Source of the DNA: Aquimarina spongiae
GTDB taxonomy: Bacteria > Bacteroidota > Bacteroidia > Flavobacteriales > Flavobacteriaceae
DNA: 64,000 bases
Direction of reading: 5' to 3'
Assembly (NCBI RefSeq): GCF_900141785.1
Contig: NZ_FQYP01000006.1
Span: 186,001-250,000 of the forward strand
The notes beneath the pieces are model-generated. The model did not search any database, was not told where the DNA came from, and was given only the letters and a program-made list of their open reading frames with translations. The translations under genes and the position numbers were made by a program. Shown here piece by piece: positions 8,910-18,205 of this stretch (the stretch's first letter is position 1; the number at the start of each line of letters is the position of its first letter).

Positions 8910-10457
8910 ATGTCAGGAAGATTAGTTTTTATTGCCTTTGTAGTATCCTTGGGAGGGTTTTTATTTGGATTTGATGCCGCGATCATATCGGGAGCTCAAG
9001 AATTTTTTGGTCCGTATTTTGGTTTTACAGGAGATCAGGTAGCAAGTATCAATGCAGCACCCACATCGGCAGCAATGTTTGCCATGTTGATAGCCGGTTG
9101 GATTAGTGATAAGATCGGAAGAAAAAAAGTGCTGATTATTGTGGCATTTGTGTATGCTCTTTCAGCTTTTCTGTCGGCTTATGCCAGCTCGTATTGGATA
9201 TTGTGGTGTGCTAGATTTATTGGTGGTGCAGCTTTTGGCGCAGCGCTTATTCTGGCTCCAATGTATATCGCAGAAGTTTCAACAGCAAAAAACAGAGGGA
9301 AGTTAGTTTCTATACAACAACTTAATATTGTGATAGGACTCTCTGCAGCCTACTTTACCGGTTATTTTTTACAGCAATCAATTTCTGAAGCGATACAAAC
9401 GTCAGACATGATCACCAAAGAAAACGTTTGGCGTTGGATGTTTGGTCTAGAACTGATTCCTGCCGTGGTGTATTTCTTTTTATTATTTCTGGTTCCTCGT
9501 AGTCCAAGATGGTTATACGTTAAGCAGAAGAATCAAGAGGCTTTTGAGACGCTGGAACGACTTCACGGTACCGAAAAAGCAAAAAAAGAAGAGTTTTTGA
9601 TTAAGGAGAGCCTGAAAGAAAATGATCAAAAAGAAAAGGTTAAGATTTCAGAAATATTTAAAAAGTCATTACGATTCGTTCTTTTTATTGGATTGTTTGT
9701 GGGCGTCATACAGATGATCACAGGGATTAACGCTATTTTCTTTTATTCGACATCGATATTCAAACAATCGGGTATTGGTACGGATGCCGCATTTGCTTCG
9801 TCGGTGCTGGTGGGTATTATCAATATCGTATTTACTGTTTTGGCAATGTTGCTCATCGATAGAATGGGAAGAAAACCTTTAATGTTTATTGGACTGATCG
9901 GTGCAGCGATAGGTATGTTCTTGACATCGTATGGTTTTGGAAAAGCAACTTATCAACTCACACCAGAAAAAATTGCGCATATAGAAGGAATTGATGCCTC
10001 CAAGCTAGACAACATACAAAATGTGATTTACGATAGTGATGTATCTTTTAAACAAGCATTGAAGGGAGCACTGGGAGACCAAAAATTTGTAGAAAAACAA
10101 GCAGAAATTATAGAAGCTGCAGGTAATCTTGATCCTATTCTTATTCTTATAGGAATACTTGTTTTTGTGGCGTCATTTGCCTTTTCATTGGGACCTGTCA
10201 TGTGGGTATTGCTATCCGAATTGTTTCCGAATCGGGTGAGAAGTTTAATGATCGCTTTTGTAGGATTTGTTAACTCTTTTACCAGTTGGGTAGTACAAAG
10301 AACATTCAATTGGGAAATAGAAACCCTAGGAAGTAGCACATCCTATTTCATTTTTGGAATGCTGGCCTTAATCGGTTTTGTGGTGCTGATTAAGTATTTG
10401 CCCGAGACCAAAGGGAAATCACTAGAACAAATAGAAAAAGAATTGGTAAAAGCATAA
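8910..10457 (+). CDS. MFS sugar porter, XylE-like sugar/proton symporter
   Basis: This inner-membrane protein of 515 residues has 12 predicted helices. Sugar-porter signatures are GGFLFGFDAAIISGA in helix 1, DKIGRKK and DRMGRKP in the two repeat loops, VPRSPRWLY after helix 6, GINAIFFYSTSIF in helix 7 and the closing LPETKGKSLE. A lengthened loop around residues 350-395 between helices 9 and 10 is rich in charged residues, as in other Bacteroidota porters. Its location 8 nt before the GH43 xylosidase suggests xylose or xylobiose import, which would feed the cytoplasmic xylosidase. Substrate assignment is by context. Confidence 0.88.
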   Translation: MSGRLVFIAFVVSLGGFLFGFDAAIISGAQEFFGPYFGFTGDQVASINAAPTSAAMFAMLIAGWISDKIGRKKVLIIVAFVYALSAFLSAYASSYWILWCARFIGGAAFGAALILAPMYIAEVSTAKNRGKLVSIQQLNIVIGLSAAYFTGYFLQQSISEAIQTSDMITKENVWRWMFGLELIPAVVYFFLLFLVPRSPRWLYVKQKNQEAFETLERLHGTEKAKKEEFLIKESLKENDQKEKVKISEIFKKSLRFVLFIGLFVGVIQMITGINAIFFYSTSIFKQSGIGTDAAFASSVLVGIINIVFTVLAMLLIDRMGRKPLMFIGLIGAAIGMFLTSYGFGKATYQLTPEKIAHIEGIDASKLDNIQNVIYDSDVSFKQALKGALGDQKFVEKQAEIIEAAGNLDPILILIGILVFVASFAFSLGPVMWVLLSELFPNRVRSLMIAFVGFVNSFTSWVVQRTFNWEIETLGSSTSYFIFGMLALIGFVVLIKYLPETKGKSLEQIEKELVKA

Positions 10458-10465
10458 AGAAGCAT

Positions 10466-12061
10466 ATGAACAGGATTGAAAATCCAATATTACGAGGTTT
10501 TAACCCAGATCCTTCAATCATCCGGGTAGGGGAAGACTATTATATTGCAACTTCTACTTTTGAATGGTTTCCGGGAGTACAAATTCATCATTCCAGAGAT
10601 CTTAAAAACTGGAAAGTCATTGCTCAACCCCTTAATAAAGTATCTCAATTAGATATGAAAGGCGTCCCCGACTCTTGTGGGGTTTGGGCACCTTGTTTAT
10701 CCTATGATGAGGGGATTTTTTACTTAGTGTATTCTAACGTAAAGTCTTTTGATGGAGTTTGGAAGGATACACCCAATTATTTGGTAACTACAGAGGATAT
10801 TACCGGAGAATGGTCAGATCCTGTATACCTCAGTTCTAGAGGTTTTGATGGATCGTTGTTTCATGATACTGATGGTAAAAAGTACTTTCTTAACATGTTG
10901 ATTGACCATCGGGATAATAAAATGTTTGGAGGTATAGAACTCCAGGAATATGATCCGGTTCAAAAAGAGTTAGTCGGAGAGGTGCATTACCTTCATCAAG
11001 GATCTTATTTGGGTTGCACAGAAGGACCGCATATTTTTAAGAGAGGGAAATACTACTATTTGATACTTGCCGAAGGAGGAACAGAATATAACCATGCAGT
11101 ATCTGTGGCACGTTCAGAATCCATATTTGGACCATATGTGATGCACCCAGACACTTCTATAGTGTCTTGCGCATATAATAAACCCTACAAACTTCAAAAA
11201 TCGGGACATGGGGATTTTGTGGAGACCGAAGATGGTCGATGGTTCATTACGTTTTTGGTGGGAAGACCACTCAAAGAAAGAGGGCGTTGTATTTTAGGAC
11301 GAGAAACAGCTATCGAAGAAATTATTTGGAAAGATGATTGGCCCTACCTTGTTAGTGATTGTCGATTACCAAGACTAGAAATTACTGGTCTTGACACCAA
11401 AGAGGTCTCGGTAAAAAAGCATCAAGAAAGAGATGATTTTGATGCGGATATGTTATCTCTAGACTTTCAATCCCTTCGTATTCCAAGAACTGAACAATGG
11501 TTTTCTCTTACGGAAAGAAAAGGTTTTTTACGATTAAAAGGAAAGGAAAGTTTAACTTCTACACATACGCAAGCCCTGATTGCTCGTAGAGTTCAGCATT
11601 TTAGAATTGAAGCCAGTACTTCCTTAGAGTTTCATCCAGAGAATATTCAGGAAATGGCGGGACTGGTATTTTATTATAATACAGGGCATTACCATTATTT
11701 GCATTTAACGGCAAATTATAAAGGAGACAAACAACTATTACGAATTATAACATCCGATCATTTTGAAATGTCTGAACAAGATCAGGAAGTAGAAATCCCA
11801 GCAGAAGCGGAACTGGTTTTAAAAGGAATTTTGGATCACGGCGAACTTCAATTTTACTACAGCATTGATCAAGAAAAAACATTTTTTCCGATAGGAGATG
11901 TTTTGGATGCAAGCATATTGTCCGATGATTATGTGCGGGATCGAGACGAGAGATACCGTCCGGCATTTACAGGGATGTTTGTGGGGATGTGTTGCCAGGA
12001 TTTGGCGTACAATAGAAAACATGCCGATTTCGATTGGTTTACATATAAAGAAATACATTAA
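10466..12061 (+). CDS. xynB: GH43 beta-xylosidase, cytoplasmic
   Basis: This glycoside hydrolase has 531 residues. The five-bladed propeller shows the GH43 catalytic set: base Asp15 in FNPDPS, pKa-tuning Asp128 in GFDGSLFHD and acid Glu186 in CTEGPHIF. The C-terminal beta-sandwich (from about 320) is the extra domain typical of XynB-type beta-xylosidases. It starts MNRIENPILRGFNPDPS without a signal peptide, so oligosaccharides must be imported first. It would release xylose for xylA. Inverting GH43 xylosidases usually act on beta-1,4-xylobiose. Whether this one accepts beta-1,3-xylobiose, as the neighbouring GH26-like enzymes would require, cannot be judged from sequence. Confidence 0.93.
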   Translation: MNRIENPILRGFNPDPSIIRVGEDYYIATSTFEWFPGVQIHHSRDLKNWKVIAQPLNKVSQLDMKGVPDSCGVWAPCLSYDEGIFYLVYSNVKSFDGVWKDTPNYLVTTEDITGEWSDPVYLSSRGFDGSLFHDTDGKKYFLNMLIDHRDNKMFGGIELQEYDPVQKELVGEVHYLHQGSYLGCTEGPHIFKRGKYYYLILAEGGTEYNHAVSVARSESIFGPYVMHPDTSIVSCAYNKPYKLQKSGHGDFVETEDGRWFITFLVGRPLKERGRCILGRETAIEEIIWKDDWPYLVSDCRLPRLEITGLDTKEVSVKKHQERDDFDADMLSLDFQSLRIPRTEQWFSLTERKGFLRLKGKESLTSTHTQALIARRVQHFRIEASTSLEFHPENIQEMAGLVFYYNTGHYHYLHLTANYKGDKQLLRIITSDHFEMSEQDQEVEIPAEAELVLKGILDHGELQFYYSIDQEKTFFPIGDVLDASILSDDYVRDRDERYRPAFTGMFVGMCCQDLAYNRKHADFDWFTYKEIH

Positions 12062-12072
12062 AATAAAGGGCT

Positions 12073-13218
12073 ATGTATAAAAAAATGATGGTATTACTTG
12101 GTATTTGCACCGTTGTGAGTTGCAACCAGGTCACAGAAAAAAAGGAACAAGATCAACCCATAAAAGAGGAGCAAGAAAAACCACAAAAAACATTGGCAAA
12201 ATTTGAACCTGCCGAAGGAGAGGTGTTGTTGTTCGTTGGACAAGAATTAGAAGCGGTAGGAGGGTTAGAAAAGTATAATGACGGTTATCTGGATCATTTT
12301 GATAAACCTGCTGGGTGGACCACCTATACCAATATCAACCCGGGAGAAGATTCTTTTGGAAGGGTACAACAAGGTTTGGATGGGATATACGACACCCATG
12401 ATTGGGGGGATAATGACTACAATGTAAGCATGCAATTAGCAGATGAAGATTATAAAGATATGGCATTAGCTATTGGCCTACAGTTTGTTAATCATGAAGA
12501 AAAAGTAGCTGATGGAACTCATGATGCGTACATCCATAAATTGGCGGATTTTTTATTGTCTCTAGGAAGAAGGCCTGTATTTTTACGTATAGCCTACGAG
12601 TTTGACGGAGATCCTTGGAATCACTACGATAAAGAAAGTACCAAAAAAGCATATATCCGAATGGTAAAGATGCTAAGAGAGCGAGGGGTGACCAATACTG
12701 CTTTTGTTTGGCAGTCCACAGGGTTTATGTCCCCAAATGAAGGAGATTTAGAATCCTGGTATCCGGGAGATGAGTATGTTGACTGGTTAGGTTTTTCATT
12801 TTTTAACCGTTGGAGAGAACAAAAGATGATCGAATTTGCCAGAAAAAAAGGGAAACCAGTTTTTATTGCGGAAGCTTCTCCAACAATTACCCATCCAGAT
12901 TTTGATAAAAATACTGGGAACACCAAAGAGACGCAACTTAGTAATCCCGAACAAGCAGAAGAAGCGTGGAATGAATGGTTTGTACCTTTTTTTAAGACCA
13001 TTGATGATAATGCAGACGTGATCAAAGCCGTTCATTATATCAACTGTCACTGGGATTCGCACCCTATGTGGTTCGATAACCCTACATTTAAGAGGGTAGA
13101 TGCCAGGTTGCAGTTAAGTGATACCCTTAGCAAGCGTTGGATTAGTAAGGTTTCTGATCCAAAGTTTATCAAATCTACGCCAGATTTGTATGATAAATTA
13201 TGGAAGGATAAGAACTAA
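12073..13218 (+). CDS. GH26-like (beta-1,3-xylanase-type) surface lipoprotein
   Basis: The 381-residue protein begins with a lipoprotein signal (lipobox TVVSC, Cys17) and a Glu/Lys/Gln-rich tether. The catalytic domain starts near residue 42 (FEPAEGEVLLFVGQELEAVGG). The predicted acid/base is Glu176 in FLRIAYEFDG and the nucleophile is Glu267 in VFIAEAS, placed after strands 4 and 7 as in clan GH-A. FVWQSTGF and WYPGDEYVDWLGFSFF sit between them. Canonical GH26 mannanases carry a His before the acid/base; here it is Tyr, as I recall for the beta-1,3-xylanase branch of GH26. It shares this whole layout with both catalytic domains of the 18206-22228 protein. It would cut imported or surface-bound xylan next to SusCD. 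The linkage is inferred. Confidence 0.78.
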   Translation: MYKKMMVLLGICTVVSCNQVTEKKEQDQPIKEEQEKPQKTLAKFEPAEGEVLLFVGQELEAVGGLEKYNDGYLDHFDKPAGWTTYTNINPGEDSFGRVQQGLDGIYDTHDWGDNDYNVSMQLADEDYKDMALAIGLQFVNHEEKVADGTHDAYIHKLADFLLSLGRRPVFLRIAYEFDGDPWNHYDKESTKKAYIRMVKMLRERGVTNTAFVWQSTGFMSPNEGDLESWYPGDEYVDWLGFSFFNRWREQKMIEFARKKGKPVFIAEASPTITHPDFDKNTGNTKETQLSNPEQAEEAWNEWFVPFFKTIDDNADVIKAVHYINCHWDSHPMWFDNPTFKRVDARLQLSDTLSKRWISKVSDPKFIKSTPDLYDKLWKDKN

Positions 13219-13241
13219 AAACTAAATAATACGATTTACTC

Positions 13242-14291
13242 TTGGAAACTAAACAAAGACGAATAAAGCAAAAGTCTTCGGGCTTTTATACCAACAAAGA
13301 ATTATTTGTTTTTTCAATTAAGAATAAGAATGGAGCGCGATTGCGTATTACCAATTTTGCAGCCTCAATATTGAGTCTGGAGATACTGGATAAACAAGGA
13401 AGTCGCGTAAATGTAGTTTTAGGTTTTGATAGTGTAGATCAATATGTGGATACATCTAAGGGTAAAGTCTCTCGATACCTTGGCGCATCTATAGGAAGAT
13501 ATGCTGGAAGAATCTCAGGAGAAAAGTTGACGATTAATAACAAAGAATACCCGCTTTATCATGATGATGAGGTGCATTTACATGGTGGTAAATACGGTTT
13601 TGACGAAAAAGTATGGGACGTAGCTTATGTAGATGAGGACAATCAGTCGGTAACCTTTTCTTATTACAGCGAACATCTTGAAGAAGGGTATCCAGGAAAT
13701 CTAAGGGTAGAGGTGATGTATCAACTTACGGATGATAATAAACTTAATATCAAATATACTGCAGTTTCTGATCAGGACACCGTGTTGAATCTTACCAATC
13801 ATGCGTACTACAATTTAAATGGAGAAGGTTCAGTTTGTGATCATATACTCCAACTCCATTGTGATCGCTATTTGGAAGTGGATGATAAAAATATCCCTAC
13901 TGGGAAGGTTCATAAAGTTGTAGATACCAGATTTGACTATAGAGAAGAAAGAGCATTGAGTAGTCTGCAAAAAGATGGTATTCTGGATGATACAATGATT
14001 TTTGAAGCTCATCGAAATACTTTTCAAGGGGTTATATTTTCACCTCTTACCGGGATTAGAATGCAAATAAAAACGAATCAGCCTGCTGTAGTTATCTATA
14101 CCCCAGAAAAGTTTGCGGATTGGAATTTTAGAAAGGGAAAAACCTATGATAAGTTTCCTGCAATATGTTTTGAAACTCAAAATTATCCTGACGCTCCTAA
14201 TCATAGCCATTTTCCTTCTAGTGAGGTAAAGGCTAATGAGCGCTATGAAAATTATACATCTTTTATTTTTGATGTATTATCGGATCAGTAA
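13242..14291 (+). CDS. galM: Aldose 1-epimerase (mutarotase)
   Basis: This enzyme speeds alpha/beta anomer interconversion of free aldoses, here probably xylose before isomerisation. The 349 residues carry the family motifs: RYAGRISGE, LHGGKYGFDEKVWDV, the catalytic His in NLTNHAYYNLNGEG and the catalytic Glu in CFETQNYPDAPNH. No ATG exists near the N-terminus, so a TTG at 13242 is the likely start. The beginning METKQRRIKQ fits, and later starts would cut the fold. No signal peptide is present. It is the last gene of the plus-strand operon, and its stop overlaps the 3' end of the convergent LacI gene by 7 nt. Confidence 0.9.
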   Translation: METKQRRIKQKSSGFYTNKELFVFSIKNKNGARLRITNFAASILSLEILDKQGSRVNVVLGFDSVDQYVDTSKGKVSRYLGASIGRYAGRISGEKLTINNKEYPLYHDDEVHLHGGKYGFDEKVWDVAYVDEDNQSVTFSYYSEHLEEGYPGNLRVEVMYQLTDDNKLNIKYTAVSDQDTVLNLTNHAYYNLNGEGSVCDHILQLHCDRYLEVDDKNIPTGKVHKVVDTRFDYREERALSSLQKDGILDDTMIFEAHRNTFQGVIFSPLTGIRMQIKTNQPAVVIYTPEKFADWNFRKGKTYDKFPAICFETQNYPDAPNHSHFPSSEVKANERYENYTSFIFDVLSDQ

Positions 14292-15319
14292 GGGAGTGAC
14301 TTTGTAGTTTCTCGTTCGATTAGATTTGTTTTAATCACTTTTGTAGTATGGGAAGTTTCAGATTCTTCATTTTCAAGTTTCTCAATCAACATTCTTGTTG
14401 CCGTTTCTCCCAGATAAATCCCATGTTGACTAATCGTTGTAATTGCAGGAGTAACATGTCTTGGTAATACCCCATTGGTAAAACCAATAATTGAAATGTC
14501 TTCGGGAATTTTATACCCTTTTGCGGTCAATAATCTTAAGGTGCTCACTGCTGAGTCTTCTTCAAGGCATAGCATGGCATCGACCCTTTTTGACCCCAAT
14601 AGTATTTTTAAAGAAGTATCGATGTCATTAAACTCATCCACTTTTATGATAAAAGATTCATCGATTGGGATACCCGCTTCGGATAGTGCTTTTTTATATC
14701 CTTCTAGTCGCAGTTTACCTACGCTAAGATTATGAATTGTAGAAACAATGGCGATATTTTTGCATCCGGTTTCGATAAAATGATTAGTAGCGTTATAGGC
14801 TCCCTCTTTATCATTGACAATTACTTTATCACATTCGACCTCTTCGGTAACCCGATCAAACATTACTATTGGGATACCTTGATTAATGGTGTTTTGAAAA
14901 TGACTAAATTCTTGTTTTACCTGTGTTTCTTCAGCAATAGAAAGGATAAAACCATCTAGTGCAGAGTTTTTAAGTAGCTCCATAGCACTCACTTCTTTCT
15001 CATAAGATTCGTTAGAAATACAGGTGATGAGATTATACCCTTTTTCGGTAGCTACTTTTTCTATTCCAACAAATACTTTGGTAAAAAAATGATTAAGAAT
15101 ATTGGGGATGATTACTCCAATAGTTTTAGTTTTTTTATTCTGAAGATTTAGCGCAATACTATTGGGTTTGTAGTGATTCTCTTTGGCGTATTGCTGGATT
15201 TTAGCCTTGGTTTTAGTGCTGATTTCGTAGCTGTCGTTCAAAGCTTTAGAAACTGTAGCAATAGATACGTTGAATTCGTTTGCAATGTCTTTTAATGTGA
15301 TTCTTTTTTTGCGCGTCAT
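14285..15319 (-). CDS. LacI-family transcriptional regulator, probable xylose/xylan repressor
   Basis: This 344-residue regulator has the N-terminal LacI helix-turn-helix (ITLKDIANEFNVSIATVSKALN), a hinge (YKPNSIALNLQNKKTKTIGV) and a periplasmic-binding-like effector domain. It converges on the xylose operon and overlaps galM by 7 nt. The ATG lies at 15317-15319. A perfect 12-bp palindrome lies just upstream at 15326-15337. By location the regulator should respond to xylose, a xylo-oligosaccharide or a phosphorylated intermediate, but no matching operator was found before xylB. A role in controlling the neighbouring lipoprotein gene is possible. Confidence 0.88.
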   Translation of the reverse strand: MTRKKRITLKDIANEFNVSIATVSKALNDSYEISTKTKAKIQQYAKENHYKPNSIALNLQNKKTKTIGVIIPNILNHFFTKVFVGIEKVATEKGYNLITCISNESYEKEVSAMELLKNSALDGFILSIAEETQVKQEFSHFQNTINQGIPIVMFDRVTEEVECDKVIVNDKEGAYNATNHFIETGCKNIAIVSTIHNLSVGKLRLEGYKKALSEAGIPIDESFIIKVDEFNDIDTSLKILLGSKRVDAMLCLEEDSAVSTLRLLTAKGYKIPEDISIIGFTNGVLPRHVTPAITTISQHGIYLGETATRMLIEKLENEESETSHTTKVIKTNLIERETTKSLPY

Positions 15320-15325
15320 GGTTCA

Positions 15326-15337
15326 AAAACTAGTTTT
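15326..15337. promoter_or_regulatory. Palindrome AAAACTAGTTTT upstream of LacI gene
   Basis: This perfect 12-bp inverted repeat sits 6 nt upstream of the LacI ATG, a place where an autoregulatory operator would act. LacI operators usually have a central CG, and this centre is CTAG, so the assignment is weak. Confidence 0.3.
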
Positions 15338-15458
15338 CAATTTATAAGAAAGAATTGATAAATAATAGTAAAAATTTAAAAATGTAAACAAGGGGTTCAG
15401 TATACAACCAAACCCCTGAAATACTCAGAATTTATTATTTTATTTAGGGAACTATCCC

Positions 15459-16493
15459 TTACTTTCTAGTATCATATCTTTTTGATGCAGCATTAACCCC
15501 AGGCTGCCAAGTTCTTGTAAAACTTGCCATATTGTCCTGTACTAACTGAGGTAGATCTCCGGCGTATTTATCCAATGCGCCATCTCCTAAATACAATCCA
15601 ACATAAGCTAATACATCATCTGTTGCAAGACCACCATTAATTGTAAAAATTGGCTCTAGGTTTAGTACCTGTCTTGGATCAGATCCTTTGGCTTGACTAG
15701 CCTCATTTCTGGTTAAGATACCATCATTGTTAGTATCCAACAAGTTGGTGAATTCTGTCGCAAATTGGTCCCCGGTTTTACCATTGATATTGATTCCTTT
15801 CAATAACTCTTTCATATAGATTAAGAAATCACTTTTGGTCATTGTAGGGTTGATTGAAGGAACATTTCCTTGGTAACCGCTCATTTCTATAAACTGATCA
15901 TCAATATCAATTCCCAAATTTCTTTCGATATCCAATACGGCCTCTTTTGTGTTACAAGGGTTACTTACTACTCCTCTTACACTTACAAATAATCCATCGC
16001 TATTCATACACCCACTTCCATTGGCTACAGTGGTAACACAAGCAGTGTTGTTTGGATTGTAATTGAAGCTTCCACAAGGAGTTCCTCCTCCGGTATTGTC
16101 TCCACCACCGTTGTTATCTCCGTCTCCGTTATTATCTCCAGAATCGTTGCATCCTCCGGCTTGTGCTTGATTAGCATCGGTCCAACATTGTCCACAAGCA
16201 GAAAAAGGATGAGACGATGGACAATCATTATTTTGATTATTGCCTCCGTCATTACCACTGCCTCCGGTATTCCCCCCAGAAGTATCAGTACAACCACCAG
16301 ATTGTGCTTGTGCAGCATCGGTCCAACAGGCACCACAAGCTTCGTAAGGATGTGATCCTGGACAACTTGCTTTTCCTTGGGCATCAATAACTTTTGAGAC
16401 CGAACCATTTATATCAAATCCTTCGTTTTCGCATGCAACAAATGCACCTAAAAAAAGCATTGAAAAAATGAGTAAGCTTAATATACGTTTCAT
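15459..16493 (-). CDS. Lipoprotein with two Cys-rich modules and an EF-hand-like loop
   Basis: I do not recognise this 344-residue protein. It has a lipoprotein signal (AFVAC, Cys21). Two copies of a module of about 25 residues follow, with the pattern CPxxHPxxACGxCWTDAxQAQ and a closing GGC. They are separated and followed by Gly/Asn/Asp-rich linkers. Around residues 145-185 there are four more cysteines. The C-terminal half is helical and contains DTNNDGILTRNEA, a calcium-binding EF-hand-like or dockerin-like loop. It is likely a surface-exposed, disulfide-rich binding protein. It neighbours the GH26 multidomain protein and shares a 19-bp upstream element with it. Its function is unknown; glycan binding is a guess. 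Confidence 0.75.
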   Translation of the reverse strand: MKRILSLLIFSMLFLGAFVACENEGFDINGSVSKVIDAQGKASCPGSHPYEACGACWTDAAQAQSGGCTDTSGGNTGGSGNDGGNNQNNDCPSSHPFSACGQCWTDANQAQAGGCNDSGDNNGDGDNNGGGDNTGGGTPCGSFNYNPNNTACVTTVANGSGCMNSDGLFVSVRGVVSNPCNTKEAVLDIERNLGIDIDDQFIEMSGYQGNVPSINPTMTKSDFLIYMKELLKGININGKTGDQFATEFTNLLDTNNDGILTRNEASQAKGSDPRQVLNLEPIFTINGGLATDDVLAYVGLYLGDGALDKYAGDLPQLVQDNMASFTRTWQPGVNAASKRYDTRK

Positions 16494-16614
16494 AATTACT
16501 TATTTAATTTATAGATAAAGTTTGTGTTAAAAAATTAAGGTTTTTATAGTTGAGCTAATTTCGATAAAACAAATCTTTAAATACTAGTCGATCATACTTT
16601 AATAGTGCTCTGTT

Positions 16615-16633
16615 ACTACGCTTTTACCACGCA
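16615..16633. promoter_or_regulatory. Shared 19-bp upstream element, copy 1
   Basis: ACTACGCTTTTACCACGCA lies between the divergent Cys-rich lipoprotein gene (start 16493) and the heme lipoprotein gene (start 16707). It matches the copy at 22349-22367 at 17 of 19 positions. It lies about 120 nt before the minus-strand gene and 74 nt before the plus-strand gene. Confidence 0.4.
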
Positions 16634-16706
16634 TTATGCTATAAACGCAAAAACCGCATCTTTTTTTTGTGTAAAAAGCTGTTTTTTTGCTAAAAAAGTA
16701 GAAGAA

Positions 16707-18134
16707 ATGAAATTAGTCTTCAGAGCGATATTTTTATTGATTGTCTTAATAAGTTTGATAAGTTGTGATACCAATTCTAATCAGACAAGAACCTCTTATG
16801 TTCAAATAGAGGATGTTGATTTAGTCAGTAGTGGAGGACAGCAACAAGGAAAACTTCTTTGTCCAAAAACGGTGAATGATGTTATTGTGCAGCTAAAAGA
16901 AGTACATCAGGCATCCTCAGAAGAATTTCCCGAAATGACTATGGTTGGAGTACTTTCATTTATTAAGGAAAATAATATAACCACGATTACGAATTTGTTG
17001 AATCGATTGCCGGTACATTATCGTAACAATTTCTCCTTAGTCGAACATACAAAAGGAGAGGGGCAATCCTCTTTGAAATTCCCTAGAATTGTTCTTTTTG
17101 GATCGGATGGAACCTTTCTAATGAATATTAGTACCAAAGCAGATGATCCTAAATATGATCTTTTGGATTGTGCAGAGCTAAATGAAGAAAATGGCACCTG
17201 GGAGTTTTCGCAATTTGATTTTACAGGAGATCAACCAAAGTTGCATGTAAACCCACCATCCTGTATACGATGTCATGGAGATCAACCAAGACCGGTTTGG
17301 GGAACAAACATGGATTGGCCGGGAGTATTTGGGGATAATGAGGCGGCTGGACCTAATGGAGAGGCTTTGTCATACAGACATGCATTACGAATGAATGAAA
17401 TAAAGGAAGGGAATGCCTATTCTGATCGTTTTGAGTTTTTAGAATGGTCAGATCAAAAATTGAGATCCGGAGGTATTCGTCGGATTGCTAATCATGCTTT
17501 TGGTGCAGAATTATTGGTTTCTAATATGGCTATGGGTACAGCTACGGCCAGAGGTGTTTTTAAACGTATAGAACTACATACGCAATACCGTCAAATGAGA
17601 GAAGCTATGCTTTTGTTGGGGTATGAGCATATGGTAGGCAATATTCTTAGTGACAAAGAGAAAGAATACTTAAAAACCTTGATTCTAGATAAAGGAGGAA
17701 AGAATGGTACTCTTGATGAGCTATTTTTGGTCTTGGGGATTGATACAAAAGAGGCTTTTTCATTAGGCACCTTGGCCAAGGAGGAGAAACCAAAAACAGA
17801 TTGGAGCCTTGGTGCAGGAGATTTGTACGAGCAGGTCTTATTACAGGTCTTATATGACTTGTCTATCGACGATCGTAATATCGCATCATTGTTAAAAGAA
17901 ACTCCCAATACACCAGGAATTTTTGGGTGTGATCATTTGGGGAAAAATATAAAAGAGGTCATCGATTTCAAAATGCTACATATGCATCAGTTATTAGGGA
18001 AGGATAGGTATGAAGTCAATAAGGTATATTATTCTCAGGATGCCGAAAACATTAAAGAAAAAGTTTTCATTCCTATCTACGCAAAGTTAGCACCTTATCT
18101 AAAAGAGAAAATTCAAGTTCAAAATCAAGCCTAA
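16707..18134 (+). CDS. Lipoprotein with a single c-type heme motif
   Basis: The open frame extends to a GTG at 16605, but the ATG at 16707 starts a proper lipoprotein signal (MKLVFRAIFLLIVLISLISC), giving 475 residues. One CxxCH heme c attachment site occurs as SCIRCHGDQPRPVWG (around residues 190-205). The rest does not look like a classical small cytochrome, and the region before it is a folded domain of about 180 residues. There is a conserved-looking stretch after the heme site (DWPGVFGDNEA). The protein would be membrane-anchored in the periplasm or on the surface and could take part in electron transfer. Its location inside a glycan locus, divergent from the Cys-rich lipoprotein, is unexplained. 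I do not recognise the family. Confidence 0.72.
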   Translation: MKLVFRAIFLLIVLISLISCDTNSNQTRTSYVQIEDVDLVSSGGQQQGKLLCPKTVNDVIVQLKEVHQASSEEFPEMTMVGVLSFIKENNITTITNLLNRLPVHYRNNFSLVEHTKGEGQSSLKFPRIVLFGSDGTFLMNISTKADDPKYDLLDCAELNEENGTWEFSQFDFTGDQPKLHVNPPSCIRCHGDQPRPVWGTNMDWPGVFGDNEAAGPNGEALSYRHALRMNEIKEGNAYSDRFEFLEWSDQKLRSGGIRRIANHAFGAELLVSNMAMGTATARGVFKRIELHTQYRQMREAMLLLGYEHMVGNILSDKEKEYLKTLILDKGGKNGTLDELFLVLGIDTKEAFSLGTLAKEEKPKTDWSLGAGDLYEQVLLQVLYDLSIDDRNIASLLKETPNTPGIFGCDHLGKNIKEVIDFKMLHMHQLLGKDRYEVNKVYYSQDAENIKEKVFIPIYAKLAPYLKEKIQVQNQA

Positions 18135-18150
18135 TTTAGAGAGATAAGAA

Positions 18151-18180
18151 AAGAGCCCGGAAGACTAATTCCAGGCTCTT
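18151..18180. terminator. Terminator between convergent genes
   Basis: AAGAGCC and GGCTCTT with an inner GGAA/TTCC pairing form a strong hairpin between the ends of the heme lipoprotein (18134) and the GH26 multidomain gene (18206). It may serve both directions. The flanking U tracts are short. Confidence 0.6.
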
Positions 18181-18205
18181 CAAAAATATTACGTATTCTA
18201 GGGGA

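Noticed and set aside
16605..16706. GTG-initiated N-terminal extension of the heme lipoprotein
   Set aside because: The extension MLCYYAFTTH... has no signal character, covers the shared 19-bp element, and the ATG at 16707 begins a perfect lipoprotein signal.
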